DNA of 64,000 bases, from the NCBI RefSeq assembly GCF_030818695.1, contig NZ_JAUTAR010000001.1:2474501-2538500 (forward strand), read 5' to 3'. The notes below the pieces were generated by a model, which did no database searches, was not told the DNA's origin, and was given only the letters and a program-made list of their open reading frames with translations. Positions 33,790-43,140 of the stretch are shown here, piece by piece (within the stretch, counting starts at the first letter, position 1; each line of letters opens with the position of its first letter). The stretch is from Chryseobacterium sp. SORGH_AS_0447. Lineage in GTDB: Bacteria; Bacteroidota; Bacteroidia; Flavobacteriales; Weeksellaceae. A program made the translations under genes and the position numbers.

Positions 33790-35322
33790 ATGTCTGAAAT
33801 TGAGAATCAACACCCTCAAAACATAAAGAACAATCCGAAGATCATGAAAGCCTGGGCGGTTTATGACTGGGCGAATTCGGTTTACTCTTTGGTAATTACT
33901 TCTACCATCTTCCCGATTTATTATTCGATTCTTACTACTGCTTATGAAAAGAAAGAATATGTCGAGGAAACAAAATCCTGGATCGACGTTCCCGTACGGC
34001 ACATGATTAGGATCTTTGGGAAAGAATACCAGCCCGATGCAGTGTACGGATATTCACTAACCATTTCTTTTTTCATTGTGGTTTTACTGTCTCCGTTTTT
34101 ATCCTCCCTGGCAGATACTATCGGAAACAAAAAATCTTTCCTGCAGTTTTTCTGTTATCTGGGAGCCACTTCATGTATGGGATTGGCCATGTTTACCGGA
34201 ATGCATAATGTATTTCTGGGCTTGTTGTTCAGCATTACCGCAAGTGTCGGATTCTGGGGAAGTCTGGTGTTTTACAACTCTTTCTTACCCGATATTGCGA
34301 CACGAGACAAGCAGGATGCTCTTTCCGCTAAAGGATATGTTTATGGATACATCGGATCTGTTGTTCTCGTAATTATCTGCCTGATCCTGATTCAGGTGGT
34401 AGGTAAGGGTAATCCTGAAAAACAGCTGTTATTTACCAGAATCAGCTTCCTGCTTACGGGAGCCTGGTGGTTTGGGTTTTCTCAATATACCTTTAAGCAT
34501 TTGCCGCAGTTTGGCGATGTGAAGGAAAAGCTTCCGAAAGACCTTGTTTTGCTGAACTATAAAAACATATTTAAAAAACATGAAGAACAGGGCGGTTTCT
34601 TCGAGGTATTAAAAGACAACCTGAGTTTCTATAAAGATATTGCCAAAGAAAGCTTTCATGAATTGTTTAAAGTGGGAAAAGGACTTTTTAAAGACCGTAA
34701 CCTGAAATATTTCCTGTCCAGCTTTTTCTTCTACAGTGTCGGAATGCAGACCATTTTCCTGATGGCCACGTTATTTGGTAAAAGTGAAATCAATCTTCCC
34801 CAGGACAAACTGATTGGTACATTGCTGATTATTCAGATCGAAGCCATTATCGGAGCCGTTATTTTCTCAAGACTATCCCGAAAAATCGGAAACAAAAATG
34901 TAATTTCGATCGCCATTATTTTATGGATTATTGCCTGTATCTGGGCCTATTTCCTCAATAAGGAAAACCCGACAGTGGAATATCAGTTCTATGGGGTTGC
35001 GGCTGTGGTCGGCCTCGTAATGGGAGGGCTTCAGGCCATGTCGAGATCTACCTATTCCAAGCTGTTACCGGAAAACTCGATGGAAAATACAACGTTTTTC
35101 AGTTTCTATGATGTATTGGAAAAGATCGCAATTATCGTAGGAACATTCGTTTTTGCTTTATTTATTGATAAATATGATGCGCTTCGGGGAATCTTTTCGA
35201 AGATCGATATCATCCTTCCTTCCGCTTCCGGGATGAGGTTCGCTGCATTCTCGATGGCCCTATTCTTTTTTGTAGGCTTGATCCTAATCCGGTTTTTAAA
35301 ATTGAATACACAGAAGAAATAA
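33790..35322 (+). CDS. MFS transporter of the Atg22/UMF1 family
   Basis: Inner-membrane protein of 510 residues from the ATG at 33790 with about 12 membrane helices. The start KAWAVYDWANSVYSLVITS and the following IFPIYYSILTT are typical of the Atg22-like/UMF1 family, whose yeast member exports amino acids from the vacuole; substrate in bacteria unknown. A long central cytoplasmic loop is near residues 245-310. Monocistronic, with promoter and terminator of its own. Confidence 0.9.
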   Translation: MSEIENQHPQNIKNNPKIMKAWAVYDWANSVYSLVITSTIFPIYYSILTTAYEKKEYVEETKSWIDVPVRHMIRIFGKEYQPDAVYGYSLTISFFIVVLLSPFLSSLADTIGNKKSFLQFFCYLGATSCMGLAMFTGMHNVFLGLLFSITASVGFWGSLVFYNSFLPDIATRDKQDALSAKGYVYGYIGSVVLVIICLILIQVVGKGNPEKQLLFTRISFLLTGAWWFGFSQYTFKHLPQFGDVKEKLPKDLVLLNYKNIFKKHEEQGGFFEVLKDNLSFYKDIAKESFHELFKVGKGLFKDRNLKYFLSSFFFYSVGMQTIFLMATLFGKSEINLPQDKLIGTLLIIQIEAIIGAVIFSRLSRKIGNKNVISIAIILWIIACIWAYFLNKENPTVEYQFYGVAAVVGLVMGGLQAMSRSTYSKLLPENSMENTTFFSFYDVLEKIAIIVGTFVFALFIDKYDALRGIFSKIDIILPSASGMRFAAFSMALFFFVGLILIRFLKLNTQKK

Positions 35323-35342
35323 TTATAATAAGTATAAACTAG

Positions 35343-35372
35343 AAAAGACGCTGAAAACAGCGTCTTTTTTAA
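35343..35372 (+). terminator. Terminator after the MFS gene
   Basis: AAAAGACGCTG is mirrored by CAGCGTCTTTT around AAAA. Confidence 0.85.
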
Positions 35373-35518
35373 TTTAACATGGATCTTAATTTATTTATAT
35401 CATTAGCGATGGTAAAAATTCATCTATTATAATTGAAAATAATTTCAAAATGATGTGAATTTTTTAATTGTTTCATGTTTTTTTTATTACTTTGCAAATG
35501 ATAAATAATTGGTAAAAA

Positions 35519-37690
35519 ATGATTAAAAAAATTTTACTTCTCTGTATTCTTCAGTGCATGGTCTTGTGTTTTTCTCAAAGCATACGGCCTGTAGCGCAGA
35601 AGGTTTCAGAATTTCATGCCCAAAAGAAAAATTTTGAAAAATTCGAGGTTTTCACCCTGAACAAAAATTCTGAAAAATTAGCAGAATACAAAAGGTCTGC
35701 AACCGATATTTCCGTTTTAACGATTGATGTCAAGCAATTAAAAAAGCTGGTCTACGAAAAACCGGAATATCTTGAGATTTCTTTTCCTTTCGATGGCAAG
35801 CAGATCACGATGGAACTTTACAAAAATCAGATTTTTACCAGTGATTTCAAAGTAACAACCGGTAAAGGAGAAACCGTGAATTATACACCGGGAGCCTACT
35901 ATCAGGGAATTGTAAAAGGTGATAACCAGTCGGTGGCGGCATTCAGTTTCTTTGATGATGATATAGTTGGAGTGGCTTCCACACCGGAACTTGGAAATAT
36001 CGTAGTCGGAAAAGTCAAAAATTCGGCCGATTTTGTAAGCTATTCCGATGCAAAGCTAACAGGGCTGAATCCTTTCATATGTGGAGCGGATGAGCTGGCG
36101 GAAAACCACAAACAGAAAATTGCTTTTGATCCGTCCGCACAGAAAAGTACGGGCAAGCTCATCACACAGAACTGTGTAAGGATTTACTACGAAGTCTGCT
36201 ATACCCCTTATACCAATAACGGATCCAACACAACAACGACGGCCAATTGGCTAACCGCTGTTCATAACAATATTTCCACGCTGTATAACAATGATGATAT
36301 AAAGATCGCCTTAAATGAAATTTACATCTGGACGACTGCCGATCCTTATACCGGAACACCTAACGCCAACCTGGCAAGTTTCAGGACAAACAGGCAAACC
36401 TTTAACGGAGATCTGGCGCATTTGGTCAATCAGCCTTCGACAACCAGTGTAGCTTATGTAAACTCGCTTTGTACAACGTACAGACATGCTTACTCAGGAG
36501 CTGCCCAGACCTATAACAACGTTCCGGTTTATTCCTGGACTATTGAGGCAATGACCCACGAAATGGGGCACAGTTTAGGCTCGCCACACACCCATGCCTG
36601 TGCCTGGAACGGCAACGGAACGGCCATCGACGGATGTGGTACCCAGGCAGGCTATCCGGAAGGCAGCTGCCCAACCGGACCGATTCCTTCTTCTTCCGTA
36701 AAAGGAACCATCATGAGTTACTGCCATCTCGTTTCGGGAGTAGGAATAAATTTTGCCAATGGCTTCGGCCCGCAGCCCGCAGCCCTGATCCGAAATACCG
36801 TAGAGTCCAAAGCCTGTCTTGGGATGAACTGTACGACTGCCTGTAATACAACCATTACCGGGCTGTCGGTTTCCAATATTACCCAGATTTCGGCCAACGC
36901 CGCTTTCACGGATGCAACGTCAACTTCCTGGAAATACAAGCTCACGAAATTCGACGGAACATTGGTAAGCAATGGAAATACAACCACACAATCGTTAAGT
37001 TTATCGAGTCTTCAGCCGGCCACTTATTACCTTTTATCAGTAGGAACGGATTGTTCAGCAGGTTACCAGAGAACCCAGATGTTTTTAACGGATGCCGACT
37101 GGTGCGGTGGAGCATCGTTTACCGATACAGGCGGAACCACAGGGAATTACGGGGATAACCAAACGATCGTAAAAACATTTTATCCAAGCTCAGGCGCTTT
37201 AACCATAGGCTTTACAGAGTTTGGTCTGGAACAGGGATATGATTTTATGTATATCTATAACGGTCCGTCTACCAGCTCACCAATGTTCCCCAATGGAAAC
37301 GGTTTAACGGGAACTACCTTACCGGGGACATTTACTTCAACGCATCCTTCGGGAGCCATCACTGTACGGTTTGTTTCCGATCCTGCAGAAAACGATATCG
37401 GCTGGAAAGCTAACTTTTCATGTGCGGTACTTGCTGTAGAAGATGTGAATACCAAAGATAATTCAGTAAATATTTATCCGAATCCTGCAAAAAATACCAT
37501 CACCATTTCTTCTAAAGAAGCTTTACAGTCCTTTAAAATTTATGATGAAGCAGGAAGGCTGATCAAGTCGGAGTCTTCATTAAAAGGCAACAAAGTGGAA
37601 GTAAATATTTCGTCTATGCAGACCGGTAATTATATCGTAACTGTTGAAACGGAAAAACAAAAAACCACCAAAAAACTGATTAAACAGTAA
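35519..37690 (+). CDS. Secreted zinc metalloprotease (reprolysin-like) with CUB and T9SS sorting domains
   Basis: Extracellular protease precursor of 723 residues. Signal peptide MIKKILLLCILQCMVLCFSQ; propeptide to about 200; metzincin domain about 215-440 with zinc motif HEMGHSLGSPH (H347, E348, H351, H357) and a Met-turn in GTIMSYCH. A fibronectin-III-like stretch follows. A CUB domain (about 540-640) starts at CGGASFTDTGG with DFMYIYNGPS. The T9SS type A sorting domain runs from VNIYPNPAKNTITI to the C-terminal KKLIKQ. Several Cys pairs point to disulphides in the protease domain. It probably degrades protein outside the cell. Confidence 0.93.
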   Translation: MIKKILLLCILQCMVLCFSQSIRPVAQKVSEFHAQKKNFEKFEVFTLNKNSEKLAEYKRSATDISVLTIDVKQLKKLVYEKPEYLEISFPFDGKQITMELYKNQIFTSDFKVTTGKGETVNYTPGAYYQGIVKGDNQSVAAFSFFDDDIVGVASTPELGNIVVGKVKNSADFVSYSDAKLTGLNPFICGADELAENHKQKIAFDPSAQKSTGKLITQNCVRIYYEVCYTPYTNNGSNTTTTANWLTAVHNNISTLYNNDDIKIALNEIYIWTTADPYTGTPNANLASFRTNRQTFNGDLAHLVNQPSTTSVAYVNSLCTTYRHAYSGAAQTYNNVPVYSWTIEAMTHEMGHSLGSPHTHACAWNGNGTAIDGCGTQAGYPEGSCPTGPIPSSSVKGTIMSYCHLVSGVGINFANGFGPQPAALIRNTVESKACLGMNCTTACNTTITGLSVSNITQISANAAFTDATSTSWKYKLTKFDGTLVSNGNTTTQSLSLSSLQPATYYLLSVGTDCSAGYQRTQMFLTDADWCGGASFTDTGGTTGNYGDNQTIVKTFYPSSGALTIGFTEFGLEQGYDFMYIYNGPSTSSPMFPNGNGLTGTTLPGTFTSTHPSGAITVRFVSDPAENDIGWKANFSCAVLAVEDVNTKDNSVNIYPNPAKNTITISSKEALQSFKIYDEAGRLIKSESSLKGNKVEVNISSMQTGNYIVTVETEKQKTTKKLIKQ

Positions 37691-37708
37691 TCTTTAAAGA
37701 ATATCCAA

Positions 37709-37738
37709 TAAAAGCCTGATTTTGTCAGGCTTTTTTGT
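37709..37738 (+). terminator. Terminator after metalloprotease gene
   Basis: AAAAGCCTGA is mirrored by TCAGGCTTTT around a five-base loop. Confidence 0.85.
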
Positions 37739-37881
37739 TAACTTTATAACAGTAAGCAGCGGTTTATGATTTAATTAAAAATTTAAACTTTTTTAGCTGT
37801 TAAAATTTGTTAGAATTCGGCTCGGGATTTGCTTATATTCAGCAGAATAGTTTTAAATTTGCAAAAAATTTATTTATACAA

Positions 37882-38809
37882 ATGACAAACCCATTATTTT
37901 ACGCAAAAATCCTTTTGTTCGGAGAATACGGAATCATAGAAGATTCCCAAGGTTTGACATTACCTTATAGTTTTTATAAAGGTACTTTGAAGTTTTCATC
38001 ACTGGATTCGGAATTCGAGAAAACAATCCAATCAGCATCTTATAAAATATGCAGAATACCTGCAACATTTAGAGCTTCCCGAAACGTTTGAGCTTAGCGT
38101 ATCGAAGTTTAAGGAAGAGATTGCTGCTGGATTATTTTTCGACAGCAATATCCCGCAGGGGTACGGAGTCGGAAGTTCCGGTGCTTTGGTAGCCGCGATT
38201 TTCGAACGGTATTCCATTTCAAAGCATGATCCTGAAGATATTTCCAAAGAAGAGCTTAAAAATCTGCGTAAGGTTTTTGGACTGATGGAAAGCTATTTTC
38301 ATGGGAAAAGCTCAGGGATAGATCCGCTAATCTGCTACATGAACCTGCCGATCCTTATCGAAAGCAAAGAAAGCGTAGACCGCGTAGCCATCCCAGCCAG
38401 CGAAGCCGGAAAAGGGGCCATCTTCCTGATCGATTCAGGAATGACAGGAGAAACCGGACCGATGGTTCAGATTTTCTTTGAAAAAATGAAAACCGAAGGA
38501 TTCCGTAAAACGCTTAAAGAAGAATTTATCCGTTATAACAACGCGTGTATAGATGCATTCCTGAAAAAAGATATGAATCCGTTTTTCAGAAACCTGAAAA
38601 AGCTTTCCAACTGGGCATATGAACATTTTCGGCCAATGATTCCAGAGAGCCTTTTTAATGTATGGAAAAAAGGACTCGACTCTAATGCTTATTACCTGAA
38701 GCTTTGCGGAAGCGGCGGTGGAGGTTATATTTTAGGTTTTACCAAAGATTACGAAAAAGCTGAAAAAATGCTTGATGGCTTCCATAAGGAAGTAATTTAC
38801 AGATTCTAA
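37882..38809 (+). pseudogene. GHMP kinase (mevalonate kinase-like), one +1 frameshift
   Basis: Start at ATG 37882: MTNPLFYAKILLFGEYGI with the family's N-terminal KILLFGEY motif. The reading frame leaves at about 38040-38050: TATAAAATATGC has one A more than TATAAATATGC, which would give KYAEYLQHLELPETFELS. The second frame then carries the GHMP P-loop GYGVGSSGALVAAI, a FGLMESYFHGKSSGIDPLI segment, and the C-terminal LCGSGGGGYILGF. Total length 928 is 3x309 plus 1, as expected of a single insertion. Mevalonate kinase phosphorylates mevalonate in isoprenoid synthesis, which is normally essential in these bacteria, so a sequence error is likely. Confidence 0.88.
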
Positions 38810-38819
38810 TAGGTTGTGA

Positions 38820-39749
38820 ATGAATTCTGAGAAAGAAACCGTCCAACAGAAATTTGATATTCAGAAATCTTTATTTTACAGATTTTCACAATTCGTGGGC
38901 TTTCTTTTGGGGGCTCGCTTTTTTGTTGCCATTCTGCTTACATTTGCACTTTATGTATCGACGTTTTTTCTCTTTAACCAGGACGAAAATTTCAGGAAAT
39001 TCGTATTCGATTTCAAAGTTCACGGCATTATTTTCTGCACAGTGCTTACGATCCTGGCAGGCGGAATCATCAATCAGTTTTACGATTTTGAAAAAGACCA
39101 TATTGTAAAACCTTTCCGGAGCAGGCTGCAAAGCTTCATCAAACAGAAGTACTTTCTCTATGTTTATCTTTTTTTAAGCATTATTTCCTTGGGGGTCGCA
39201 GGCATGATCTCCTACAGGGTTTTCCTGTTTTTTGTGGTATACCAGTTCTTTATGTGGTTCTATAGCCATAAGCTCAGCCGGATGCTGATTATAAACAACA
39301 TCACTTTTGTAAGCCTTACCCTTTATCCTTTTTTCGGGATGATGGTTTATTATGAAACCTTCTCCAGAAAAGTGTTGCTGATGGCCATTTTTCTTTTCCT
39401 GATCCTGCTGTGCATCGATATTGTAAAGGATATGATGACGAAAAGTGTAGATAAAGCTTTCGGATACACAACCATTCCCAATTATTTCAGAACCAGAAAT
39501 ACCAAAATCATTATCGTTTCCTTACTGATGGTTACTATGGCGGTCTCCATGAAGCTGATCGTAAGAACGGGAATTTCAGGCTTCATGGCTTATTATTTCA
39601 CAGGCGGCCTGTTTGTTTTTACATTATGCATTTACCTTTTGCTGAACCATACCAGAAGAAATAATTTCATCACGCTTAATATTTTACGCTTCTGGGTTTT
39701 CATCGGAATTATAGCCATGCTTCTGAACGGACTGGAAGGTAAATTGTAG
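38820..39749 (+). CDS. UbiA family prenyltransferase (geranylgeranylglycerol-phosphate geranylgeranyltransferase-like)
   Basis: Inner-membrane prenyltransferase of 309 residues with about eight helices. The first Asp-rich motif is NQFYDFEKDH (about 84-93) and the second is DIVKDMMTKSVDK (about 200-212), both binding the Mg-diphosphate. It begins 10 bases after the GHMP kinase gene; in other flavobacteria the same order kinase-prenyltransferase is seen. It could attach prenyl groups to a glycerol phosphate or to a quinone precursor. The menaquinone-specific MenA is elsewhere (63.05 kb), so another acceptor is plausible. Confidence 0.85.
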   Translation: MNSEKETVQQKFDIQKSLFYRFSQFVGFLLGARFFVAILLTFALYVSTFFLFNQDENFRKFVFDFKVHGIIFCTVLTILAGGIINQFYDFEKDHIVKPFRSRLQSFIKQKYFLYVYLFLSIISLGVAGMISYRVFLFFVVYQFFMWFYSHKLSRMLIINNITFVSLTLYPFFGMMVYYETFSRKVLLMAIFLFLILLCIDIVKDMMTKSVDKAFGYTTIPNYFRTRNTKIIIVSLLMVTMAVSMKLIVRTGISGFMAYYFTGGLFVFTLCIYLLLNHTRRNNFITLNILRFWVFIGIIAMLLNGLEGKL

Positions 39750-39781
39750 AAAAATTTCTTCCTAATACCTTATCCTTTTAT

Positions 39782-39789
39782 TACCTTTG
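39782..39789 (+). promoter_or_regulatory. -7 promoter element of the proline dehydrogenase gene
   Basis: TACCTTTG followed by C, 25 bases before the ATG at 39815. Confidence 0.5.
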
Positions 39790-39814
39790 CAGAATCTAAA
39801 TTTATATACAAGTA

Positions 39815-40987
39815 ATGCCCATTTTTAACGATACCAAAGTCGCATTTGCAGATAAATCTGATGCACAGTTAAGAAAAGCGTATTGGATGTTCAGGATGAT
39901 CGAACAGCCTTCCCTTACAAAAATCGGAACTTCCGTTCTCAATTTTACCGTTCATAATAATTTCCCATTCGTTACCGGAATTGTAAAAAACACTTTGTTT
40001 GAACAGTTTTGCGGTGGTGAAACCCGTGAGGAAAGCATGAAGGTGGTAAAGCAGCTTTTCAGAAGAGGAGTGGGAAGTATTTTCGATTATTCCATCGAGG
40101 GAAAAGAAGATGAAGCCACTTTCGATGCAGTCTGCAAAGAGATCAAGGATATCGTAAAGTTCTCCGTAGGAAATCCGGCAATTCCTTTTATTGTATTCAA
40201 GCCTACCGCTTTCGGAAGGATTGATCTGTATGAGGCAGTTGGTAGAAATGCGGAACTGACGTCCAGCCAGAAAGAGGAATGGGCAAGAGTGGTGAAAAGA
40301 TTTGATGAAGTGTGCAGCCTTTGCCATGAAAACGATAAAAAAGTAATGGTAGATGCTGAGGAAACCTGGATGCAGGATGCCGCAGACCACCTTTGCGAAG
40401 AGATGATGGAGAAGTACAACCGGGAAAAACCGATTGTCTGGAATACCATCCAGATGTACAGAACGGGAAGGCTGGAATACATGGAAGCCAACCTACAAAG
40501 AGCAAAAGAAAAAGACTATTTCATCGGTTATAAAATCGTTCGCGGTGCCTATATGGAAAAGGAAAGAGCAAGAGCTGCTGAAAAAGGCTACGCCGATCCT
40601 ATCCAGCCGAACAAAGAAGCTTCCGACAGAAATTACAATGCGGGAATCGATTTCGTAATGAATAACCTGGATAAGGTTTCAGCGTTTTTCGGTACGCACA
40701 ACGAAATTTCTTCTGAGCTTGTAATGGATAAAATGAAGGCTAAAGGACTGGAAAACGGAAATCCTCATATCTATTTCGGGCAGCTTTACGGGATGAGTGA
40801 TAATATTACTTTTTATCTTTCCGATAAGGGCTATAATGCGGCAAAATATCTTCCTTACGGACCTGTAAAAGATGTTGTACCGTATCTGACCAGAAGAGCA
40901 CAGGAAAATACCTCTGTTGCCGGACAGACGGGGCGAGAACTGGGTCTTATCGAAAAAGAACTGGAACGCAGGAAAAGCAGCAGATAA
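39815..40987 (+). CDS. Proline dehydrogenase
   Basis: FAD-dependent enzyme of 390 residues that oxidises proline to pyrroline-5-carboxylate, first step of proline catabolism. It is the single-domain form without the P5C dehydrogenase part. Family motifs: FVTGIVKNTLFEQFCGGE, VFKPTAFGR, VMVDAEETWMQ, YKIVRGAYMEKERARA, FFGTHNE and FGQLYGMSD near the C-terminus, ending YLPYGPVKDVVPYLTRRAQEN. Monocistronic with its own promoter-like element and a strong terminator. The partner P5C dehydrogenase gene is not in the window. Confidence 0.95.
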   Translation: MPIFNDTKVAFADKSDAQLRKAYWMFRMIEQPSLTKIGTSVLNFTVHNNFPFVTGIVKNTLFEQFCGGETREESMKVVKQLFRRGVGSIFDYSIEGKEDEATFDAVCKEIKDIVKFSVGNPAIPFIVFKPTAFGRIDLYEAVGRNAELTSSQKEEWARVVKRFDEVCSLCHENDKKVMVDAEETWMQDAADHLCEEMMEKYNREKPIVWNTIQMYRTGRLEYMEANLQRAKEKDYFIGYKIVRGAYMEKERARAAEKGYADPIQPNKEASDRNYNAGIDFVMNNLDKVSAFFGTHNEISSELVMDKMKAKGLENGNPHIYFGQLYGMSDNITFYLSDKGYNAAKYLPYGPVKDVVPYLTRRAQENTSVAGQTGRELGLIEKELERRKSSR

Positions 40988-41008
40988 AATTTGATTTATA
41001 TCCTTCTG

Positions 41009-41045
41009 AAAAGCCTTACATTATTGATGTAAGGCTTTTGTTTTT
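41009..41045 (+). terminator. Terminator after proline dehydrogenase gene
   Basis: AAAAGCCTTACAT at 41009-41021 is mirrored by ATGTAAGGCTTTT at 41027-41039. Confidence 0.85.
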
Positions 41046-41167
41046 ATTGCAGTCAAATGAGTTAAAATGTAGGTTGTGATCAATTAATTCAGTTTTAAAT
41101 TATAATTTTTTAGTTAATTATTGTTAATTAGATAAATTTTACTAAATTTAATACAATAACTAAAGAG

Positions 41168-42193
41168 ATGTCCATGAGAAAAACTTTATCCTTTGCTATT
41201 TTGATGATAGCAAACTTTACATTTGCACAAACCTACAATAACGGAGGTTTAAGCACAGGATCTACCACCAAGAGTGGTACAGCGGCACCGGCCGGATACA
41301 CATGGTCTGAAGCTCAGAATAACACGGGAAATACTACGGAATCGAATACCAATGCAGGATATGCCGGGACATCCAGTTCGGCCACCGCAAGTTATTTTCT
41401 GGCTGATGATTTCACCATTCCTACCGGGCAGACATGGAACATCACAGCCATTGATTTTTTTGCTTATCAGACTGGATATACAGGAACAACCTCTCCATTC
41501 AATACCATAAGGGTCAATATTTTCAGTTCGGATCCTTCAGTCAGCGGGGCTGTTAGCGTCTTTGGAAATGATACTACCAATAGGTTTGCTTCCAGCGTGG
41601 ATGCAAATATGTACAGAATCTTCAACAGCCAGGTTCCTGCTCCCGGTTCTGCAGTTGGTACGACCCGGAAAATCTGGAAAATTACGGCCTCTACTCCCGT
41701 ATCTCTAACGGCAGGGACGTATTGGATAAAATATCAATTACAGAACGTTACCGCAGCAAATGCAGGTTTTCTTCCTCCGGTTACGATTTCTGGGACGAGA
41801 GGTCTACCAGGTTGGAATGCAAAGCAGCAGGATGCCGTCGCCGGTAGTTGGGTCTCTCTTATTGATGACGGAAACCCAAGTACAGCAACCGATTACCCGA
41901 TGGATATGCCTTTTATCATTACATTTACAGCTTCAGGACTGGGTACGGACGAGATAATGCAATACGACAACCGGATGCAGGTGTATCCTAATCCCGTAAG
42001 AGATGTTTTTAAAATAAACAATCCTGAAAAAATTAAAATTACTGAAATACAGGTAATGGATATGTCAGGAAAGATCATAAAGACTTTAAAAGGATCAGAG
42101 GAATATAATATATCGGATCTTACAAAAGGAAGTTATATCTTAAAAATAAAAAACAGTGAGCAAACAAAAGTTACTAAACTGATGAAATTGTGA
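41168..42193 (+). CDS. T9SS type A sorting-domain protein 3
   Basis: Secreted protein of 341 residues. The second Met (41174) may be the true start, as MRKTLSFAILMIANFTFAQ is a typical signal peptide. The middle is rich in Thr/Ser/Gly/Asn (TTKSGTAAPAGYTWSEAQ, ADDFTIPTGQTWNITAIDFF), reminiscent of jelly-roll surface proteins, without a named domain. The T9SS sorting domain starts MQVYPNPVRDVFKINNPEK and ends TKVTKLMKL. Function unknown. Confidence 0.85.
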   Translation: MSMRKTLSFAILMIANFTFAQTYNNGGLSTGSTTKSGTAAPAGYTWSEAQNNTGNTTESNTNAGYAGTSSSATASYFLADDFTIPTGQTWNITAIDFFAYQTGYTGTTSPFNTIRVNIFSSDPSVSGAVSVFGNDTTNRFASSVDANMYRIFNSQVPAPGSAVGTTRKIWKITASTPVSLTAGTYWIKYQLQNVTAANAGFLPPVTISGTRGLPGWNAKQQDAVAGSWVSLIDDGNPSTATDYPMDMPFIITFTASGLGTDEIMQYDNRMQVYPNPVRDVFKINNPEKIKITEIQVMDMSGKIIKTLKGSEEYNISDLTKGSYILKIKNSEQTKVTKLMKL

Positions 42194-42219
42194 TATCATT
42201 TATTCCTAAAATATATTAA

Positions 42220-42247
42220 GCCTGATTATTATGATCAGGCATTTTTA
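42220..42247 (+). terminator. Weak terminator after T9SS protein 3
   Basis: GCCTGAT at 42220-42226 pairs with ATCAGGC at 42234-42240, followed by ATTTTTA. Confidence 0.55.
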
Positions 42248-42385
42248 GTTTAATATGACTTCATCCGGATTTTCGGAATATGGATACATTAATTTTTTAT
42301 TGTTAACAAGTATATATAACTTATTATTGAAAATAGTCAATGGATGTAATAATTATTTTAATAATATATTAAAATAATAAACTTT

Positions 42386-42419
42386 TTGTTATGAAATTAA
42401 TTTTAAATTTATATATTTG
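42386..42419 (+). promoter_or_regulatory. Bacteroidota-type promoter in the gene-free spacer
   Basis: TTG at 42386-42388, 23-base spacer (upper end of the usual range), TATATTTG at 42412-42419. It points to transcription from about 42425 into the short ORF at 42435. Confidence 0.55.
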
Positions 42420-42434
42420 ATAGACAACAATAAA

Positions 42435-42521
42435 ATGGAATCCTCAAACGGATGCTGTCGACTTAATTTAAATAAAATCAGTTCCGTTAATTACAATAAA
42501 AACTTAAAGCTAAAGCTGTAG
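42435..42521 (+). CDS. Possible 28-codon small ORF or small RNA (promoter - ORF - terminator)
   Basis: The ORF reads MESSNGCCRLNLNKISSVNY and ends with a Lys/Leu-rich tail. No similarity is recognised. It is worth noting because it lies between a promoter-like pair (42386-42419) and a perfect hairpin followed by ATTTTTA (42545-42574), so a transcript of about 130-145 bases is plausible. It could be a short protein with a Cys-Cys motif, a leader peptide, or a non-coding RNA in which the ORF is accidental. Too short for statistics. Confidence 0.3.
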   Translation: MESSNGCCRLNLNKISSVNYNKNLKLKL

Positions 42522-42544
42522 TTTTCTTCTTCAAATATTTTTTG

Positions 42545-42574
42545 ACCTGATCATTCCCATGATCAGGTATTTTT
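42545..42574 (+). terminator. Terminator of the small transcript
   Basis: ACCTGATCAT at 42545-42554 is perfectly mirrored by ATGATCAGGT at 42559-42568, followed by ATTTTTA on the plus strand. On the minus strand it lies beyond the regulator stop. Confidence 0.6.
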
Positions 42575-43121
42575 ATGGCTCAAAACTTTCAAATTTCCCA
42601 TTTTCATAGAAGATCACAATACGTTTGATCTTAATTTGTTGATTTTCAACAACTTGATTTATGATCTGATCATTCGATTTTTCTAATCGCTGAGAATCCG
42701 TTATTTTCTCCTGTGCTGCACTTTGAGGCGGTGTATAAGATTCTCGCGGGCTCATTTCCGGCGTCGTATTTTCTGCTTCATCGGCTCCGAAATCTTCGTC
42801 CTTATTCATCATCGTAAAAAGGTCGGGAAGAGGAGTAGGTTTCGGCTTATCCGGTTCTTCATTTTCTACCGGTACGGCTTCCTCCTTTTTTTCTTCGGGC
42901 AGATCCGATTTCAGCATTTCCCCTTCACCGGTTACAAGCCAATCCCAAAGAATCTCCGGGAAGCGTGATTTTATTTTTATGATAAACTCTAGAGACGGCT
43001 TGTTTCTGCCGGAAGTAATATGGGAAATAGAGGACCGCTGAACATCAACTTCATCAGCAAATTCAGAAGGTGTCAGTCTGGAGTACTCTATTACTTTTGA
43101 AATTCTCTCGTTTAAGCTCAT
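42573..43121 (-). CDS. XRE-type helix-turn-helix transcriptional regulator
   Basis: DNA-binding protein of 182 residues. An N-terminal HTH of the XRE/HTH_3 type covers about 1-65 (ISKVIEYSRLTPSEFADEVD then VQRSSISHITSGRNKPSLEF). It is followed by an acidic/proline linker (about 70-140) and a short C-terminal part ending IKRIVIFYENGKFESFEP. No peptidase or ligand domain is seen. Its promoter region contains four near-identical TTACAAATGTAA sites, so self-repression is a reasonable inference. The regulated genes are unknown. Confidence 0.88.
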   Translation of the reverse strand: MSLNERISKVIEYSRLTPSEFADEVDVQRSSISHITSGRNKPSLEFIIKIKSRFPEILWDWLVTGEGEMLKSDLPEEKKEEAVPVENEEPDKPKPTPLPDLFTMMNKDEDFGADEAENTTPEMSPRESYTPPQSAAQEKITDSQRLEKSNDQIINQVVENQQIKIKRIVIFYENGKFESFEP

Positions 43122-43140
43122 AAACTTAAATTATTATATG

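Noticed and set aside
37807..37881. In-frame extension upstream of the GHMP kinase
   Set aside because: It adds residues unlike any family N-terminus; MTNPLFYAKILLFGEYG is the natural start.
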